From NCBI RefSeq assembly GCF_000767615.3, contig NZ_CP009553.3, positions 1,550,001-1,614,000 on the forward strand: DNA of 64,000 nucleotides. The letters are read 5' to 3'. This document shows, one piece after another, positions 8,732-17,504 of the stretch. The notes beneath the pieces are model-generated. The model was not told the DNA's origin. It did not search any database and was given only the letters and a program-made list of their open reading frames with translations. Each line of letters begins with the position of its first letter. Positions within the stretch are counted from its first letter, which is position 1. A program made the translations under genes and the position numbers. This DNA is from Pandoraea pnomenusa (GTDB taxonomy: Bacteria; Pseudomonadota; Gammaproteobacteria; Burkholderiales; Burkholderiaceae).

Positions 8732-9609
8732 GATGTCGCATGGTCGATCAGCAGATAGGACAGGCAATCGGAGTCGGCACGCCCGATCGGCTCGCGACAC
8801 AAAAAGTAGCTGAACACGTCGAAATTGCCCGCGCCGTTGATGTAGACATAGCGATCGCTCGCGTCGCCGATCGTGACGGGGGGAGTGCTCGCCAGTCGCG
8901 CGAGACGTTGCGTCACGAAATCCGTGTTCTCGCGATAATCGGGCGCCACGAAAACGCGGTTGCCCGGTGTGGCGTCGAGCGCGGTCCATTGCGCTGACTT
9001 GGCGTTCGTGCGCACGTCGCCTCGCAGCGACGGGATCGTCCATGTGGCCAGTACGGCGCTGATCGCGGCCACGCTGACCCAGATGCCAACAGTCGTCCAG
9101 ACCGACGGACCCTGGACACGCGTTGCAGTGCCGATCCCGTCGCCGGACGCAGGTGAATTTTCGACGCTGGAGGTTTCACTCTCATCGCGTGAACTTTGGG
9201 CAATTTCCCGGTCAGTTGTCGCATCTGTGCGGCCGTTTTCGACAGTCGTCGACGGGGGAGGGGGCGCCTCGACGAAAGGGCTCACGCGTGTCACGCCCGT
9301 TAGCCGATAGCCGATTCGGGGCAGCGTGACGAGCAATCCCGGGTCGGCGCCAAGGTGTTGCAACGCCCGGCGAATACGAACGATCGATTGACTGAGGTTG
9401 TTGTCCGTGACGACGGCCCCGTATTGCTCCCAACCCTGGGCGAGCAGCGTGCGCTTCGTCACAATCTCGCCGTCGGCCTCCAGCAGTACCTGGAGGCAGC
9501 GGCCCGCGGTCGCACCGAGCGATACGCTCAGCGCGTCATCTCGCCGGGAGACGAGAGCGAAGGTGTCGGTATCGAAACCCGCGATGTCACCGATAAGGAA
9601 CTTGACCAT
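8728..9609 (-). CDS. ToxR/CadC/MarT-like membrane-bound winged-helix regulator
   Basis: A 293-residue one-component regulator. Residues about 10-105 form an OmpR-type winged helix (LLEADGEIVTKRTLLAQGW, then NNLSQSIVRIRRAL and LPRIGYRL). A Pro/Ser/Glu-rich linker follows, then one transmembrane helix around WTTVGIWVSVAAISAVLATW, then a periplasmic domain with two cysteines (FLCREP and SDCLSYL) as in ToxR. It should bind DNA from the membrane in response to a periplasmic signal. It is the first gene of a two-gene operon with the small FidL/ToxS-like protein and is divergent from luxI, with a lux-box-like site 180 nt before its start. That arrangement suggests quorum control. Confidence 0.85.
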   Translation of the reverse strand: MVKFLIGDIAGFDTDTFALVSRRDDALSVSLGATAGRCLQVLLEADGEIVTKRTLLAQGWEQYGAVVTDNNLSQSIVRIRRALQHLGADPGLLVTLPRIGYRLTGVTRVSPFVEAPPPPSTTVENGRTDATTDREIAQSSRDESETSSVENSPASGDGIGTATRVQGPSVWTTVGIWVSVAAISAVLATWTIPSLRGDVRTNAKSAQWTALDATPGNRVFVAPDYRENTDFVTQRLARLASTPPVTIGDASDRYVYINGAGNFDVFSYFLCREPIGRADSDCLSYLLIDHATS

Positions 9610-9788
9610 AAATCGTCGCGAAGGCGTGGGACACCCTGGCGCAGTGTTGAACAGGAGCGCGACAGAGACCGGATCGTTCTGGTGACGGAATTCGACGTCT
9701 ATCGCGTTGCAGCATGTTACTCCCTGAGCGGTTGCGCGGGGACGGGGCCGGGATCGCCAAGTGTGCGCCTTCGATCACCACGGCGACA

Positions 9789-9804
9789 CTGTCAACATTG
9801 GCAG
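9789..9804. promoter_or_regulatory. Second lux-box-like inverted repeat
   Basis: CTGTCAACATTGGCAG differs at only two of 16 positions from the palindromic core of the luxI-proximal site. It lies between the divergent ToxR-like gene and luxI, 180 nt before the regulator start. It could be a LuxR-AHL site for the regulator promoter or an auxiliary site for luxI. Confidence 0.5.
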
Positions 9805-9965
9805 CCCTTGGTCTTGGCCACCGTGATGGTCTCGTCTGCCGTCCAACGTCGACATGTGCACTCGCCCAATGCGGGGGGCGAGCGCAAGCCCGGGGACACC
9901 CTTGCCGAATCGCCTGGACGATGAGCGCTCCATGAATGAAGAACCTGTCGGCGTGCCCAACGTTG

Positions 9966-9985
9966 ACCTGTCAACGTTGACAGTT
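9966..9985 (+). promoter_or_regulatory. lux box upstream of luxI
   Basis: ACCTGTCAACGTTGACAGTT contains a perfect 16-bp palindrome, CTGTCAACGTTGACAG (9968-9983), and fits the lux-box form of CTG and CAG half-sites in a 20-bp element. Its centre is about 42 bp before a plausible start site near 10018 (candidate -10 TACGCT at 10007), the class II position for LuxR activators. The decamer CAACGTTGAC is also repeated just upstream at 9958-9967, giving a second half-site pair 14 bp away. Confidence 0.75.
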
Positions 9986-10013
9986 TTCGCTGAATATTCG
10001 CGTGGATACGCTG

Positions 10014-10031
10014 CCTCCATCTACATGGAGG
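10014..10031 (+). promoter_or_regulatory. Hairpin that sequesters the luxI ribosome-binding site
   Basis: CCTCCAT and ATGGAGG form a perfect 7-bp stem with a CTAC loop in the mRNA leader. The Shine-Dalgarno bases GGAGGT (10027-10032) lie in the 3' arm, five bases before the luxI ATG. The folded leader would block initiation, so translation of the synthase may need melting, an sRNA or ribosome activity from the overlapping mini-frame ATG CGA TGA at 10033. Confidence 0.55.
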
Positions 10032-10037
10032 TATGCG

Positions 10038-10775
10038 ATGAGAGTCGATGTTCAGAGAGGTGCCCAACTGGTCCCGTCCACCCGTTCCGAGATTGCGCGC
10101 TTTCGCCACAGGGTTTTCGTCGAGAAACTGGGTTGGCATGTTCAGGCCTCCTCTGCCTGTCCTCGACCGACGGAGGGTGAGGAGTCCGATGAATACGATC
10201 ATGACGACACCGTCTACGTCACACTGCGCGGCCGGGAAGACGCCATTGTGGGATGCGCGCGTTTACTGCCGGCGAAGAACCGGTATCTGCTCGGTGACCA
10301 TTTCCGACATCTCGTCGACGACCTCCGGGCCGCCGTCGATGTTGGCGACGCCGTCGAGGCCACAAACGCGTCGGCGGGTGCCAAATACGGCTGCGCGAGT
10401 CACGTGGTCGACACGCCCGTGTGGGAGCTGTCGCGATTCGCGTGGGATCAGCCGGAGCCGAACATGCCCAGGGGCGCCGGGCGCGAAGCCAGCCACGGAG
10501 CGCATGAACTCCTCAGAGCTGCGGTGTTCACGGCACGGGCCCTTGGCGCGCGGCGTCTGATCGGTGTGACCTTCGTGAGCCTGGCACGCTTGTTCGTGCG
10601 CATCGGGGTGCCGACACACAAGCTCGGTGCGGCCTATCGCATCGATGGGCGTTGGGTCGCTGCCTATCGCATCGACATCGACGCACAGACGCTGACCGCA
10701 CTCGGCCTCTCGGGGCGGCGCCGCAAGTCTCGCATACGGCGCCCTGGGGGGCGCCGTGCGAGGAGTCCGAGGTGA
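10038..10775 (+). CDS. luxI: LuxI-family acyl-homoserine-lactone synthase
   Basis: A 245-residue autoinducer synthase that makes an N-acyl-homoserine lactone from S-adenosylmethionine and an acyl-ACP. The invariant residues are present: Arg23 and Phe27 in RHRVFVEKLGW, Trp33, the acidic pair in EYDHDD (Asp54, Asp57), Arg75 in GCARLLP, and Glu130 and Arg133 in WELSRFA. The spacer between Trp33 and the acidic motif is longer than in LuxI itself, and the C-terminus ends in a very Arg-rich tail of about 25 residues. The start is fixed by GGAGGT five bases upstream of ATG 10038. The gene converges with luxR, the arrangement reported for Pandoraea ppnI/ppnR; the name is an inference. Confidence 0.93.
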   Translation: MRVDVQRGAQLVPSTRSEIARFRHRVFVEKLGWHVQASSACPRPTEGEESDEYDHDDTVYVTLRGREDAIVGCARLLPAKNRYLLGDHFRHLVDDLRAAVDVGDAVEATNASAGAKYGCASHVVDTPVWELSRFAWDQPEPNMPRGAGREASHGAHELLRAAVFTARALGARRLIGVTFVSLARLFVRIGVPTHKLGAAYRIDGRWVAAYRIDIDAQTLTALGLSGRRRKSRIRRPGGRRARSPR

Positions 10776-10808
10776 TCCTTCCCGCGCGCGCTACCGCAAG
10801 CGAGTGCG

Positions 10809-11522
10809 TCAGCCCCACATGACCAGGCGAATCGCGCTCTGCACCTTGTTGCGGCAGCCGGTCTTGTCCAGGCAATTGCGGATGTGAAAGTTGACTGTGC
10901 GAGTGGAGATGCCGAGGATATCGCCGATCTCGTCGGCGGTTTTCCCCTCGGCCGTCCAAAGCAGCACTTCCCGTTCGCGCGCCGACAGCGAGTCGAAATC
11001 GAACGGGGGGCGCTGGGGGCGCAGCAGCCGGCTCATCGCCTCGTGCGTGTAGTTCGCGAGAACGCCGACACCGACCCGAAGCGACTTCAACTCCACGTCG
11101 TTCAGCGCGTCGTGGCTCCGTCCGAAGCTCAACAGTCCGAACTCGCCGTGTGGTCCCCAACTGGAGCGGGCTACACCGTGCTTCAGACCGAAGTCATGCG
11201 CATCGCGCCAGAACGCGTCAGCGGGGATGAGCGTGGGGTCGCGCCATTTGATGAGGTATTGGCATTGCGTGCCGGCGTGCACCGTCGGATCGACCGCGAG
11301 ATAGCCTCGCTCGCTGTACCGCGCCATCCAGCCGGCGGGGTAGCTGTCGAACACGCGGACTTCCGACTGGGTGGCGCTGCGGGGATGTCGAAAGCCGTAC
11401 GAGCAATATTCGAAACCGATGCGTTGTGCGAACTCGTTGACGCGTGCAAAGAGAGTGTTCGCGTCATTTACTTCTCCACAGTCGTCGCGAATCGTTTCAA
11501 GCAAATGCATCAGAGCGGGCAT
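10809..11522 (-). CDS. luxR: LuxR-family AHL-responsive transcriptional regulator
   Basis: A 237-residue regulator with an N-terminal autoinducer-binding domain and a C-terminal GerE helix-turn-helix. Ligand-pocket residues conserved in LuxR proteins are visible: Trp65, Tyr69, Asp78 and Pro79 in WMARYSERGYLAVDP, and Trp93. The DNA-binding part runs LSAREREVLLWTAEGKTADEIGDIL and then STRTVNFHIRN. The start is supported by GGGAGG just upstream of ATG 11522. It ends 33 nt from the luxI stop, convergent. Behind it lies an AT-rich stretch that must contain its promoter. Confidence 0.93.
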   Translation of the reverse strand: MPALMHLLETIRDDCGEVNDANTLFARVNEFAQRIGFEYCSYGFRHPRSATQSEVRVFDSYPAGWMARYSERGYLAVDPTVHAGTQCQYLIKWRDPTLIPADAFWRDAHDFGLKHGVARSSWGPHGEFGLLSFGRSHDALNDVELKSLRVGVGVLANYTHEAMSRLLRPQRPPFDFDSLSAREREVLLWTAEGKTADEIGDILGISTRTVNFHIRNCLDKTGCRNKVQSAIRLVMWG

Positions 11523-12131
11523 GATGCCTCCCGAAGGCGCGGCACCTTGAAGACACCGGGCGGTTCGGTGTTTTTTGCCGCTCCGTCAGTTCCGTACGCG
11601 CGCACGACTTCTCCATGGCGATGTTGGCCACGGGCCCCGATGAAGGATGAAAGCGTCGGAATCGAAATTGAATAACTGCAACTGATGGTGAAGCTCACGC
11701 AGGCCGTCGAAACTGCATGCCACGACAATGCAGGAATTAAAGGCTACGTACCGGAACGGGTGACTTATGTCACGTGTAAAAAACTGAAATACTCGCTCCG
11801 ATGCGATGAAGAATATCAACCGGATTTTGGTATTTCAATGAATGCATCTAAAATATCGAAAAACGGGACATCTCGATTTTCAAGATAATTTTTTGTTATT
11901 TTAAATGTATTGAAATCAATGGTTTGTGGAATATTCGACGTGAATCCCACGTGGTCGTGGCTGCTTGGGAAGCATTTTTTGTGTTGATGATTGGTATAAA
12001 AATTGTGTAAAAATTTCCAGATTTTTTAAATAAAGTTTTAAAAAAATCGAAGAATTTTTTTGGTGATTTAAAATCGAATTGTTGTCGTTATTCGGCGGCG
12101 TGGTTTCGGTAAATTGTTTTTTGATTGAGGG
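11523..12131. other. AT-rich intergenic region behind luxR
   Basis: About 600 bases without a supportable gene. From roughly 11,640 the base composition collapses: the row 12001-12060 has only 9 G/C of 60 and the row 11881-11940 has 15 of 60, against about 65 percent elsewhere. It is full of A and T runs. It probably holds the luxR promoter and is a natural target for an H-NS/MvaT-type silencer. It could also be a remnant of transferred DNA. Confidence 0.7.
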
Positions 12132-12512
12132 TCAGGGTTGATTCGCCTTTATCGCAGCTCGAATGAGTTCGGTGAGTGCATTTGCGTCGATGGGTGCACC
12201 TTGATGGAAATCGATGGCGCGGCGGGTATTACCTTCGAGGCTGGCGTTGAAGAGGCCTGAGGGGTCGGGAAGGGAGGCGCCTTTGGGGAAGGTCATCTTG
12301 ACGGTGGTCTTATAGGTTTCGCCGGTGCAGAGGATGCCATTGCAGGACCAGACGGGGACGCGCCATTTCCATTCCTCGACGATGTTGGGGGAGGTTTGGG
12401 TGATGATTTGGCGGAGGTGTGCGAGGATGGTGCCGCGCCAGTCGTTCAGTTCGGCGATGCGGGCGTCGATGAGGGCGGCGGCTTCGGTGGCGTTGGGAAA
12501 GGATTTCTTCAT
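12132..12512 (-). CDS. DUF1801 domain protein (YdhG-like)
   Basis: A 126-residue protein with the DUF1801 pattern: an N-terminal helix AAALIDARIAEL, then LAHLRQIITQTSPNIVEEWKW, then VPVWSCNGILCTGETYKTTVKMTFPKG. The fold resembles frataxin-like and phosphohydrolase-adjacent small proteins, and no reaction has been established for the family. The gene follows the AT-rich stretch and has no obvious partner. Confidence 0.85.
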   Translation of the reverse strand: MKKSFPNATEAAALIDARIAELNDWRGTILAHLRQIITQTSPNIVEEWKWRVPVWSCNGILCTGETYKTTVKMTFPKGASLPDPSGLFNASLEGNTRRAIDFHQGAPIDANALTELIRAAIKANQP

Positions 12513-12570
12513 GTCGCGGTCTCCGGAGGTGACACGATAGAGGAAGCGACATTGTAGCGGGGCGATTGGT

Positions 12571-12660
12571 GTGCGGAGGCGGGAGGAGGGAGGGGGAATG
12601 GGGAAGGGGGAAATACAGCGGGGGGAAATACAGCGGGTTGGGGGGTGGAAGGGGGAAGAC
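12571..12660 (+). repeat. G-rich tract with a 15-bp tandem duplication
   Basis: The + strand has many runs of three to six G in about 90 bases, within the 297-base gap between two minus-strand genes. GGGGGAAATACAGCG occurs twice in direct tandem (12606-12620 and 12621-12635). The run spacing could allow G-quadruplex formation on the + strand. The rest of this gap shows no gene. Confidence 0.6.
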
Positions 12661-12809
12661 GGACCGCGGTGCCTTTTCGAACCGAGTTGGGTCTATGTCT
12701 GAGGGGCGGAAAGGTGCCGCGGTCCGTCGGGGGGCGTGCAGTACCGGGGGGGGAGGGAGAGGATCCCACCGGTACGGCGAATGCAACAAGCGTTGGCAGA
12801 AAAGCCGGG

Positions 12810-13970
12810 TCAGAAAGCGGCGCTGTAGATGGCGAGAGCGTCTGCTTCGGTGACTTCGCGGGGGTTATTGACGAGCAGGCGGGTTTGGCGCATGGCGTCG
12901 GAGGCCATGCGGGGGAGGTCGTCCTGCTTGACGCCGACTTCGCGAAGTGAGCGGGGGATGGCGGTGTCGACGATCATCGATTCGATGTGTTGGATGAGGG
13001 CATCGGTTTTTGCCTCGTCGCTGCCGGTGAAATGCGTGGGCAGGATGACGTCGGCGAGTTCGGCGTAGCGCTCGCTGGCGGCGGGCGCGTTGAATCGCAT
13101 GACGTGGGAGAGCACGAGTGCGTTCGACAGGCCGTGCGCCACGTGAAAAATACCGCCGATCGGATAGGCGAGTGCGTGCACGGCGGCCACGGGTGAGTTG
13201 GCGAACGATTGACCTGCGAACATTGCGCCGAGGAGCATCGCTTCGCGTGCGTGGCGATCGGCGCCGTCGCGGCAGGCGGGCAGCAGATTGCGCGAGAGCA
13301 GTTCGAGCGCCTTGACCGCGAGCATGTCGGAGATCGGGTTCTTCAGGTGTGCGGAAGTATAAGCCTCGATCGCGTGGACCATTGCGTCGATGCCTGTTGC
13401 CGCGGTGGCGGCGCGGGGCAGGCCGAGCGTGAGTTCCGCGTCGAGGATGGCCAGATCGGCGAAGAGTTGGGGGGCGACCACGCCCATCTTCGTCGTCTCG
13501 CCCGTCGTCACGATCGACACCGCGGTGACTTCCGATCCGGTGCCGGCTGTCGTGGGCATCTGCACCAGGGGCAGGCGCGAGCCAGTCACCTTCTTCACGC
13601 CGTACATTTCCTGGATGGACTGCGTGCCTGGCAGCAGCACGGCGAGCAGCTTCGCCACGTCCATCGACGAACCGCCGCCCAGGCCCAGGACGATTTCCGC
13701 GTCGGCCGCGCGTGCGCGTTCGGCGGCTTCGAGCACCACATGTTCGGGCGGATCGGCGATCACGTCATCGATCACCGAGACCTGCCAGTCGTGCTTTGCC
13801 AGGTCGGCGAGTGCGGGGGCCAGCAAACCGCTCTTGTGCAGAAATCCGTCCGTGACCACGCACAGACGCTTGCCTGCCGGAAACTGCTCGCGCAGCAGCG
13901 CGCCCAGGCGCCGGGCCGCACCGAACTCCACCACGACGGTGGGGACCGTCTGGAAACGAAATGCATTCAT
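12810..13970 (-). CDS. Iron-containing alcohol dehydrogenase
   Basis: A 386-residue group III (iron-dependent) alcohol dehydrogenase. The nucleotide-binding GGGSSMD is at residues 98-104. The metal ligands are Asp195 and His199 in GIDAMVHAIEAYTS, and His265 and His279 in VHALAYPIGGIFHVAHG. The start at ATG 13970 excludes a 31-residue upstream extension that runs into livF. It is the last gene of the liv operon, 34 nt after livF. With a succinate-semialdehyde dehydrogenase as first gene, a 4-hydroxybutyrate dehydrogenase role is the simplest idea; lactaldehyde, butanol or maleylacetate reductase activities are alternatives in this superfamily. Confidence 0.9.
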   Translation of the reverse strand: MNAFRFQTVPTVVVEFGAARRLGALLREQFPAGKRLCVVTDGFLHKSGLLAPALADLAKHDWQVSVIDDVIADPPEHVVLEAAERARAADAEIVLGLGGGSSMDVAKLLAVLLPGTQSIQEMYGVKKVTGSRLPLVQMPTTAGTGSEVTAVSIVTTGETTKMGVVAPQLFADLAILDAELTLGLPRAATAATGIDAMVHAIEAYTSAHLKNPISDMLAVKALELLSRNLLPACRDGADRHAREAMLLGAMFAGQSFANSPVAAVHALAYPIGGIFHVAHGLSNALVLSHVMRFNAPAASERYAELADVILPTHFTGSDEAKTDALIQHIESMIVDTAIPRSLREVGVKQDDLPRMASDAMRQTRLLVNNPREVTEADALAIYSAAF

Positions 13971-14004
13971 GATCGATTTCCTCTTGAAACCTGTGTGTTG
14001 AAAG

Positions 14005-14638
<634 letters not shown>

Positions 14639-14646
<8 letters not shown>

Positions 14647-15403
14647 GGGCCACCTCGCTCGCCACCCCGGCGGTGCCCGGCACCGCGGCCACCGTCTCGC
14701 CAATGATCAACTCACGCACCTGCGCGTCGGACAGCACCACATCCGGCGTGCCGTCGGCCAGAATGCGCCCGTCGCAAAACGCCAGCACGCGGTCGCTGTA
14801 GCGGCGCACGATCTCCATGTCGTGCTCCACGAACAACACCGTAATGCCCAGTCCGCGCGCTGCATCGAGCACGCGGTTCATCACGTCGAACTTCTCCTCC
14901 GCCGCCACGCCCGACGTTGGTTCGTCGAGCAACAGCACCTCCGGCTTGCAAACCATCGCGAGCGCGATGTCCAACAGCTTGCGCACCCCCTCCGGCAACG
15001 TGCCCGAGACCATGTCCGCAAACTCCAGCACGCCCAGCCGGGCCAGACTGTCGTTGGCCAGATCCGCCGACAGCCCCGAGATTGCCAACGCGATCTCGAT
15101 GTTCTCGCGCGCCGTCTGCGAACCGAACAATTGCGGAATCTGGAACGAACGGGCGATCCCCAGACCCGTGATCTTGCGCGGTGCCAGCCCCGTAATGCGC
15201 TTGCCTCGGAATACGATCTCGCCGCGATCCGGCTTGATGTATCCGGTGAGCATGTTCACGAACGTCGTCTTGCCGGCACCGTTCGTGCCGATCAGCCCGA
15301 CCACGCTCTGCGCGTCGATATTGACCGTGATGTCCCTGGCCGGCGTCACGCTGCCGAACGTCTTGTACAGGCCCGTGGCCTCAATGATGTGATTCGATGC
15401 CAT
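14639..15403 (-). CDS. livG: Liv-type ABC importer ATPase LivG
   Basis: A 254-residue ABC ATPase with Walker A GTNGAGKTT, the LivG-type long Q-loop segment GIARSFQIPQLFGSQTARENI, Walker B VLLLDEPTSGV and the switch His in VLFVEHDMEIVRRYSDRV. The signature segment reads TLPEGVRKLLDIALAM instead of the usual LSYGQQRLLEIARAL, so the canonical LSGGQ-like Ser and Gly-Gln are replaced. It overlaps livF by 8 nt and follows livM closely. Confidence 0.9.
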
Positions 15404-15413
15404 CTCCTGCCCC

Positions 15414-16433
15414 TTATGCGGCGTCGCCCGAAGCGGCAGCCGTCTTCGTCTGTGCCGCGCGCGTCACCGGATGCCCGGCCGCCATCTTGCGACGGCCCAG
15501 CCCCAGGCTCGTCAGGCCGCCCGGCAGGAACGCGATGATCGCCAGCATGATCGCGCCCATCACGATTTGCCACGTGTTCGGCGCATAACGGTAAGCCATC
15601 GCGCGGGCCACCTCCAGCAGCAGCGCGCCGATGAACGGCGAGAACGCAAAGCGTGTACCGGAGAGCACCGCAATGAAGACGAACTCGCCCGAGGTCGTCC
15701 AGAACGCCATGTCCGGATCGATGTGCCCGATATTGAACGCCTGCAAGGCGCCACCAAGACCGGCCAGCGCCCCCGCGATCACATACGTCAGATGAATGTT
15801 CGCGCGTGCCGACGTGCCCAGGTATTCCACGCGGATCTCGTTGTCCTTGATCGCGGGACCGAGCCGGCCCGGCGTCGAGCGCATGTAGACGGCAACCGCC
15901 ATCACGCACACGATCGCGGCGATGAAGCCCACGGCGAACAGGTTCGTGCCCGTGAGCTGCCACGGCTCGGCACTGCTGCCCAGCGTGGGCGCGTTCACGT
16001 TGAAACCGTCGCTGCCGCCCAGCTCCACGTTATTGAGCAGCAGCCCGTAGCAGATCATCGACAGCGCCAGCGTGAGCATCGCGAAGAAAATGTCGCGATA
16101 GCGCGCGAGCAGGAAGCCCAGCACCAGGGCGAGCAATGCCGAGACGATCATCGAGATCGCGAGCAGCGCGAACAACTCCGTGAGGCCGTAATAATTCATG
16201 CCAAGGCCAACGCAGTACGCCCCGACCGCGAAGAAAAGCGCCTGCCCGAACGACGCCAGGCCCGTGCGCAGCAAGAGCGCGAGACCCAGCGCCACGATGC
16301 CCTTGGACAAGGCCACCGACACCAGGAACTGCCATTGCGGCAGCGCAAGGCCCGCCGCACCAATCACGACGAAGCCGATCACCGCGAGCCACGTGCCGGG
16401 CGCGCGCAGTTGGGAACAGATTGCGGAACTCAT
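15414..16433 (-). CDS. livM: Liv-type ABC importer permease LivM
   Basis: A 339-residue inner-membrane permease with about nine or ten hydrophobic segments and the family EAA-like segment RVEYLGTSARANIHLTYVIAGALAGLGGALQAF in its cytoplasmic half (positions about 210-240). The ATG at 16433 overlaps the livH stop by 4 nt (ATGA), indicating translational coupling. The C-terminal tail of about 25 residues is hydrophilic and Ala/Lys-rich. Confidence 0.9.
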   Translation of the reverse strand: MSSAICSQLRAPGTWLAVIGFVVIGAAGLALPQWQFLVSVALSKGIVALGLALLLRTGLASFGQALFFAVGAYCVGLGMNYYGLTELFALLAISMIVSALLALVLGFLLARYRDIFFAMLTLALSMICYGLLLNNVELGGSDGFNVNAPTLGSSAEPWQLTGTNLFAVGFIAAIVCVMAVAVYMRSTPGRLGPAIKDNEIRVEYLGTSARANIHLTYVIAGALAGLGGALQAFNIGHIDPDMAFWTTSGEFVFIAVLSGTRFAFSPFIGALLLEVARAMAYRYAPNTWQIVMGAIMLAIIAFLPGGLTSLGLGRRKMAAGHPVTRAAQTKTAAASGDAA

Positions 16434-17326
16434 ATCTTGCGGGCCTCCAGCGGAGCGAAGATGCCTTTCGGGCGCACAGCCAGCACCAGCGCCATGACGA
16501 TGTAAATGGAGAACAGCTCGCCTTGCGGCCAGTAATGCACCGCGCTCGCGCGCACCAACCCCACGAGCAGCGCGCCGAACGCCGCGCCGGGCAGCGAGCC
16601 CAGACCGCCGATGACGACCACGGCAAACGTCAGCACCACGATCTCGACCCCCATGCCGGGCGCCACCGACACCGTCGGCGCCGTCAGCGCGCCGCCGATG
16701 GCCGCGAGCACCGCCCCGGCCATGAACGTGACCACGAAATAGCGGCTCACGCGAATGCCCATCGCCTGGCTGACCTCGCGATCGTGAATCACGGCGCGCA
16801 GCAAGCGACCGCTGCGTGTGAACTTCAGGAAGGCCGTGAGCCCCACGCCTGCCACGAGCGCCACGCCCACGATCAGGAAGTTGTAGTTGGGGTACGAAAG
16901 ATCGCCCAGATCGAAGTTGCCGAGGAAGCTGTACGGTTCCGAGACCGTGTACGGGTCCACGCCCCACACGAGCTTGATCGCGTCTTCCATGATCAGGAAG
17001 AGCGCGTAAGTGACGAGCAGCAGTACCACGGGGTCCTGCCCGTAGAAGCGCTTGAGGATGCCGCGCTCCATGATGAAACCGATGGCCCCGCCCGCGACAA
17101 TGGCCGCCAGCACGAGCAACAGGTAGCTCACGTACAGATTGCCGCCACGGGCAACCCACGGGCCGATCAGCGTCACGCCGGCGTAAGCGCCGAGCGCATA
17201 CAGGCTGCCGTGCGCCATGTTCAAGATTTTGAGCACGCCGTAGACGAGGGTCAGTCCCAGGGCAACCAGGAACAGCCACGCGGCGTACATCACCCCGTCC
17301 ACCAGGACGGCGTAGATCTGCGACAT
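16430..17326 (-). CDS. livH: Liv-type ABC importer permease LivH
   Basis: A 298-residue inner-membrane permease. It begins with a hydrophobic helix and the conserved GLTLVYGVLKILNMAHGSLYALGAY block, has ERGILKRFYGQDPV in the loop and ends with the VLAVRPKGIF motif typical of LivH. It forms the translocation pore with LivM. It is the first of the overlapping livHMGF genes and lies 178 nt after livK. Confidence 0.92.
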   Translation of the reverse strand: MSQIYAVLVDGVMYAAWLFLVALGLTLVYGVLKILNMAHGSLYALGAYAGVTLIGPWVARGGNLYVSYLLLVLAAIVAGGAIGFIMERGILKRFYGQDPVVLLLVTYALFLIMEDAIKLVWGVDPYTVSEPYSFLGNFDLGDLSYPNYNFLIVGVALVAGVGLTAFLKFTRSGRLLRAVIHDREVSQAMGIRVSRYFVVTFMAGAVLAAIGGALTAPTVSVAPGMGVEIVVLTFAVVVIGGLGSLPGAAFGALLVGLVRASAVHYWPQGELFSIYIVMALVLAVRPKGIFAPLEARKI

Positions 17327-17504
17327 CTCGCATTCTCCTTGGAACGCAAAGCGGCGGGCGGACCCCCGTCCGCCACACCGGCTTTGCGGATTCGACGCAA
17401 GGTCGATGACAGCTTTCTTGCATGGAGGACACGCGGTCCTCCCAGACTCGCCACCCTCGCCGTGGCACGCCGGGTGCTCATGGCGAAGGTCATGTGCCCG
17501 CGGC

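Noticed and set aside
11685-11888. 67-codon frame in the AT-rich patch
   Set aside because: No ribosome-binding site or family likeness; it is a chance frame in low G+C DNA.
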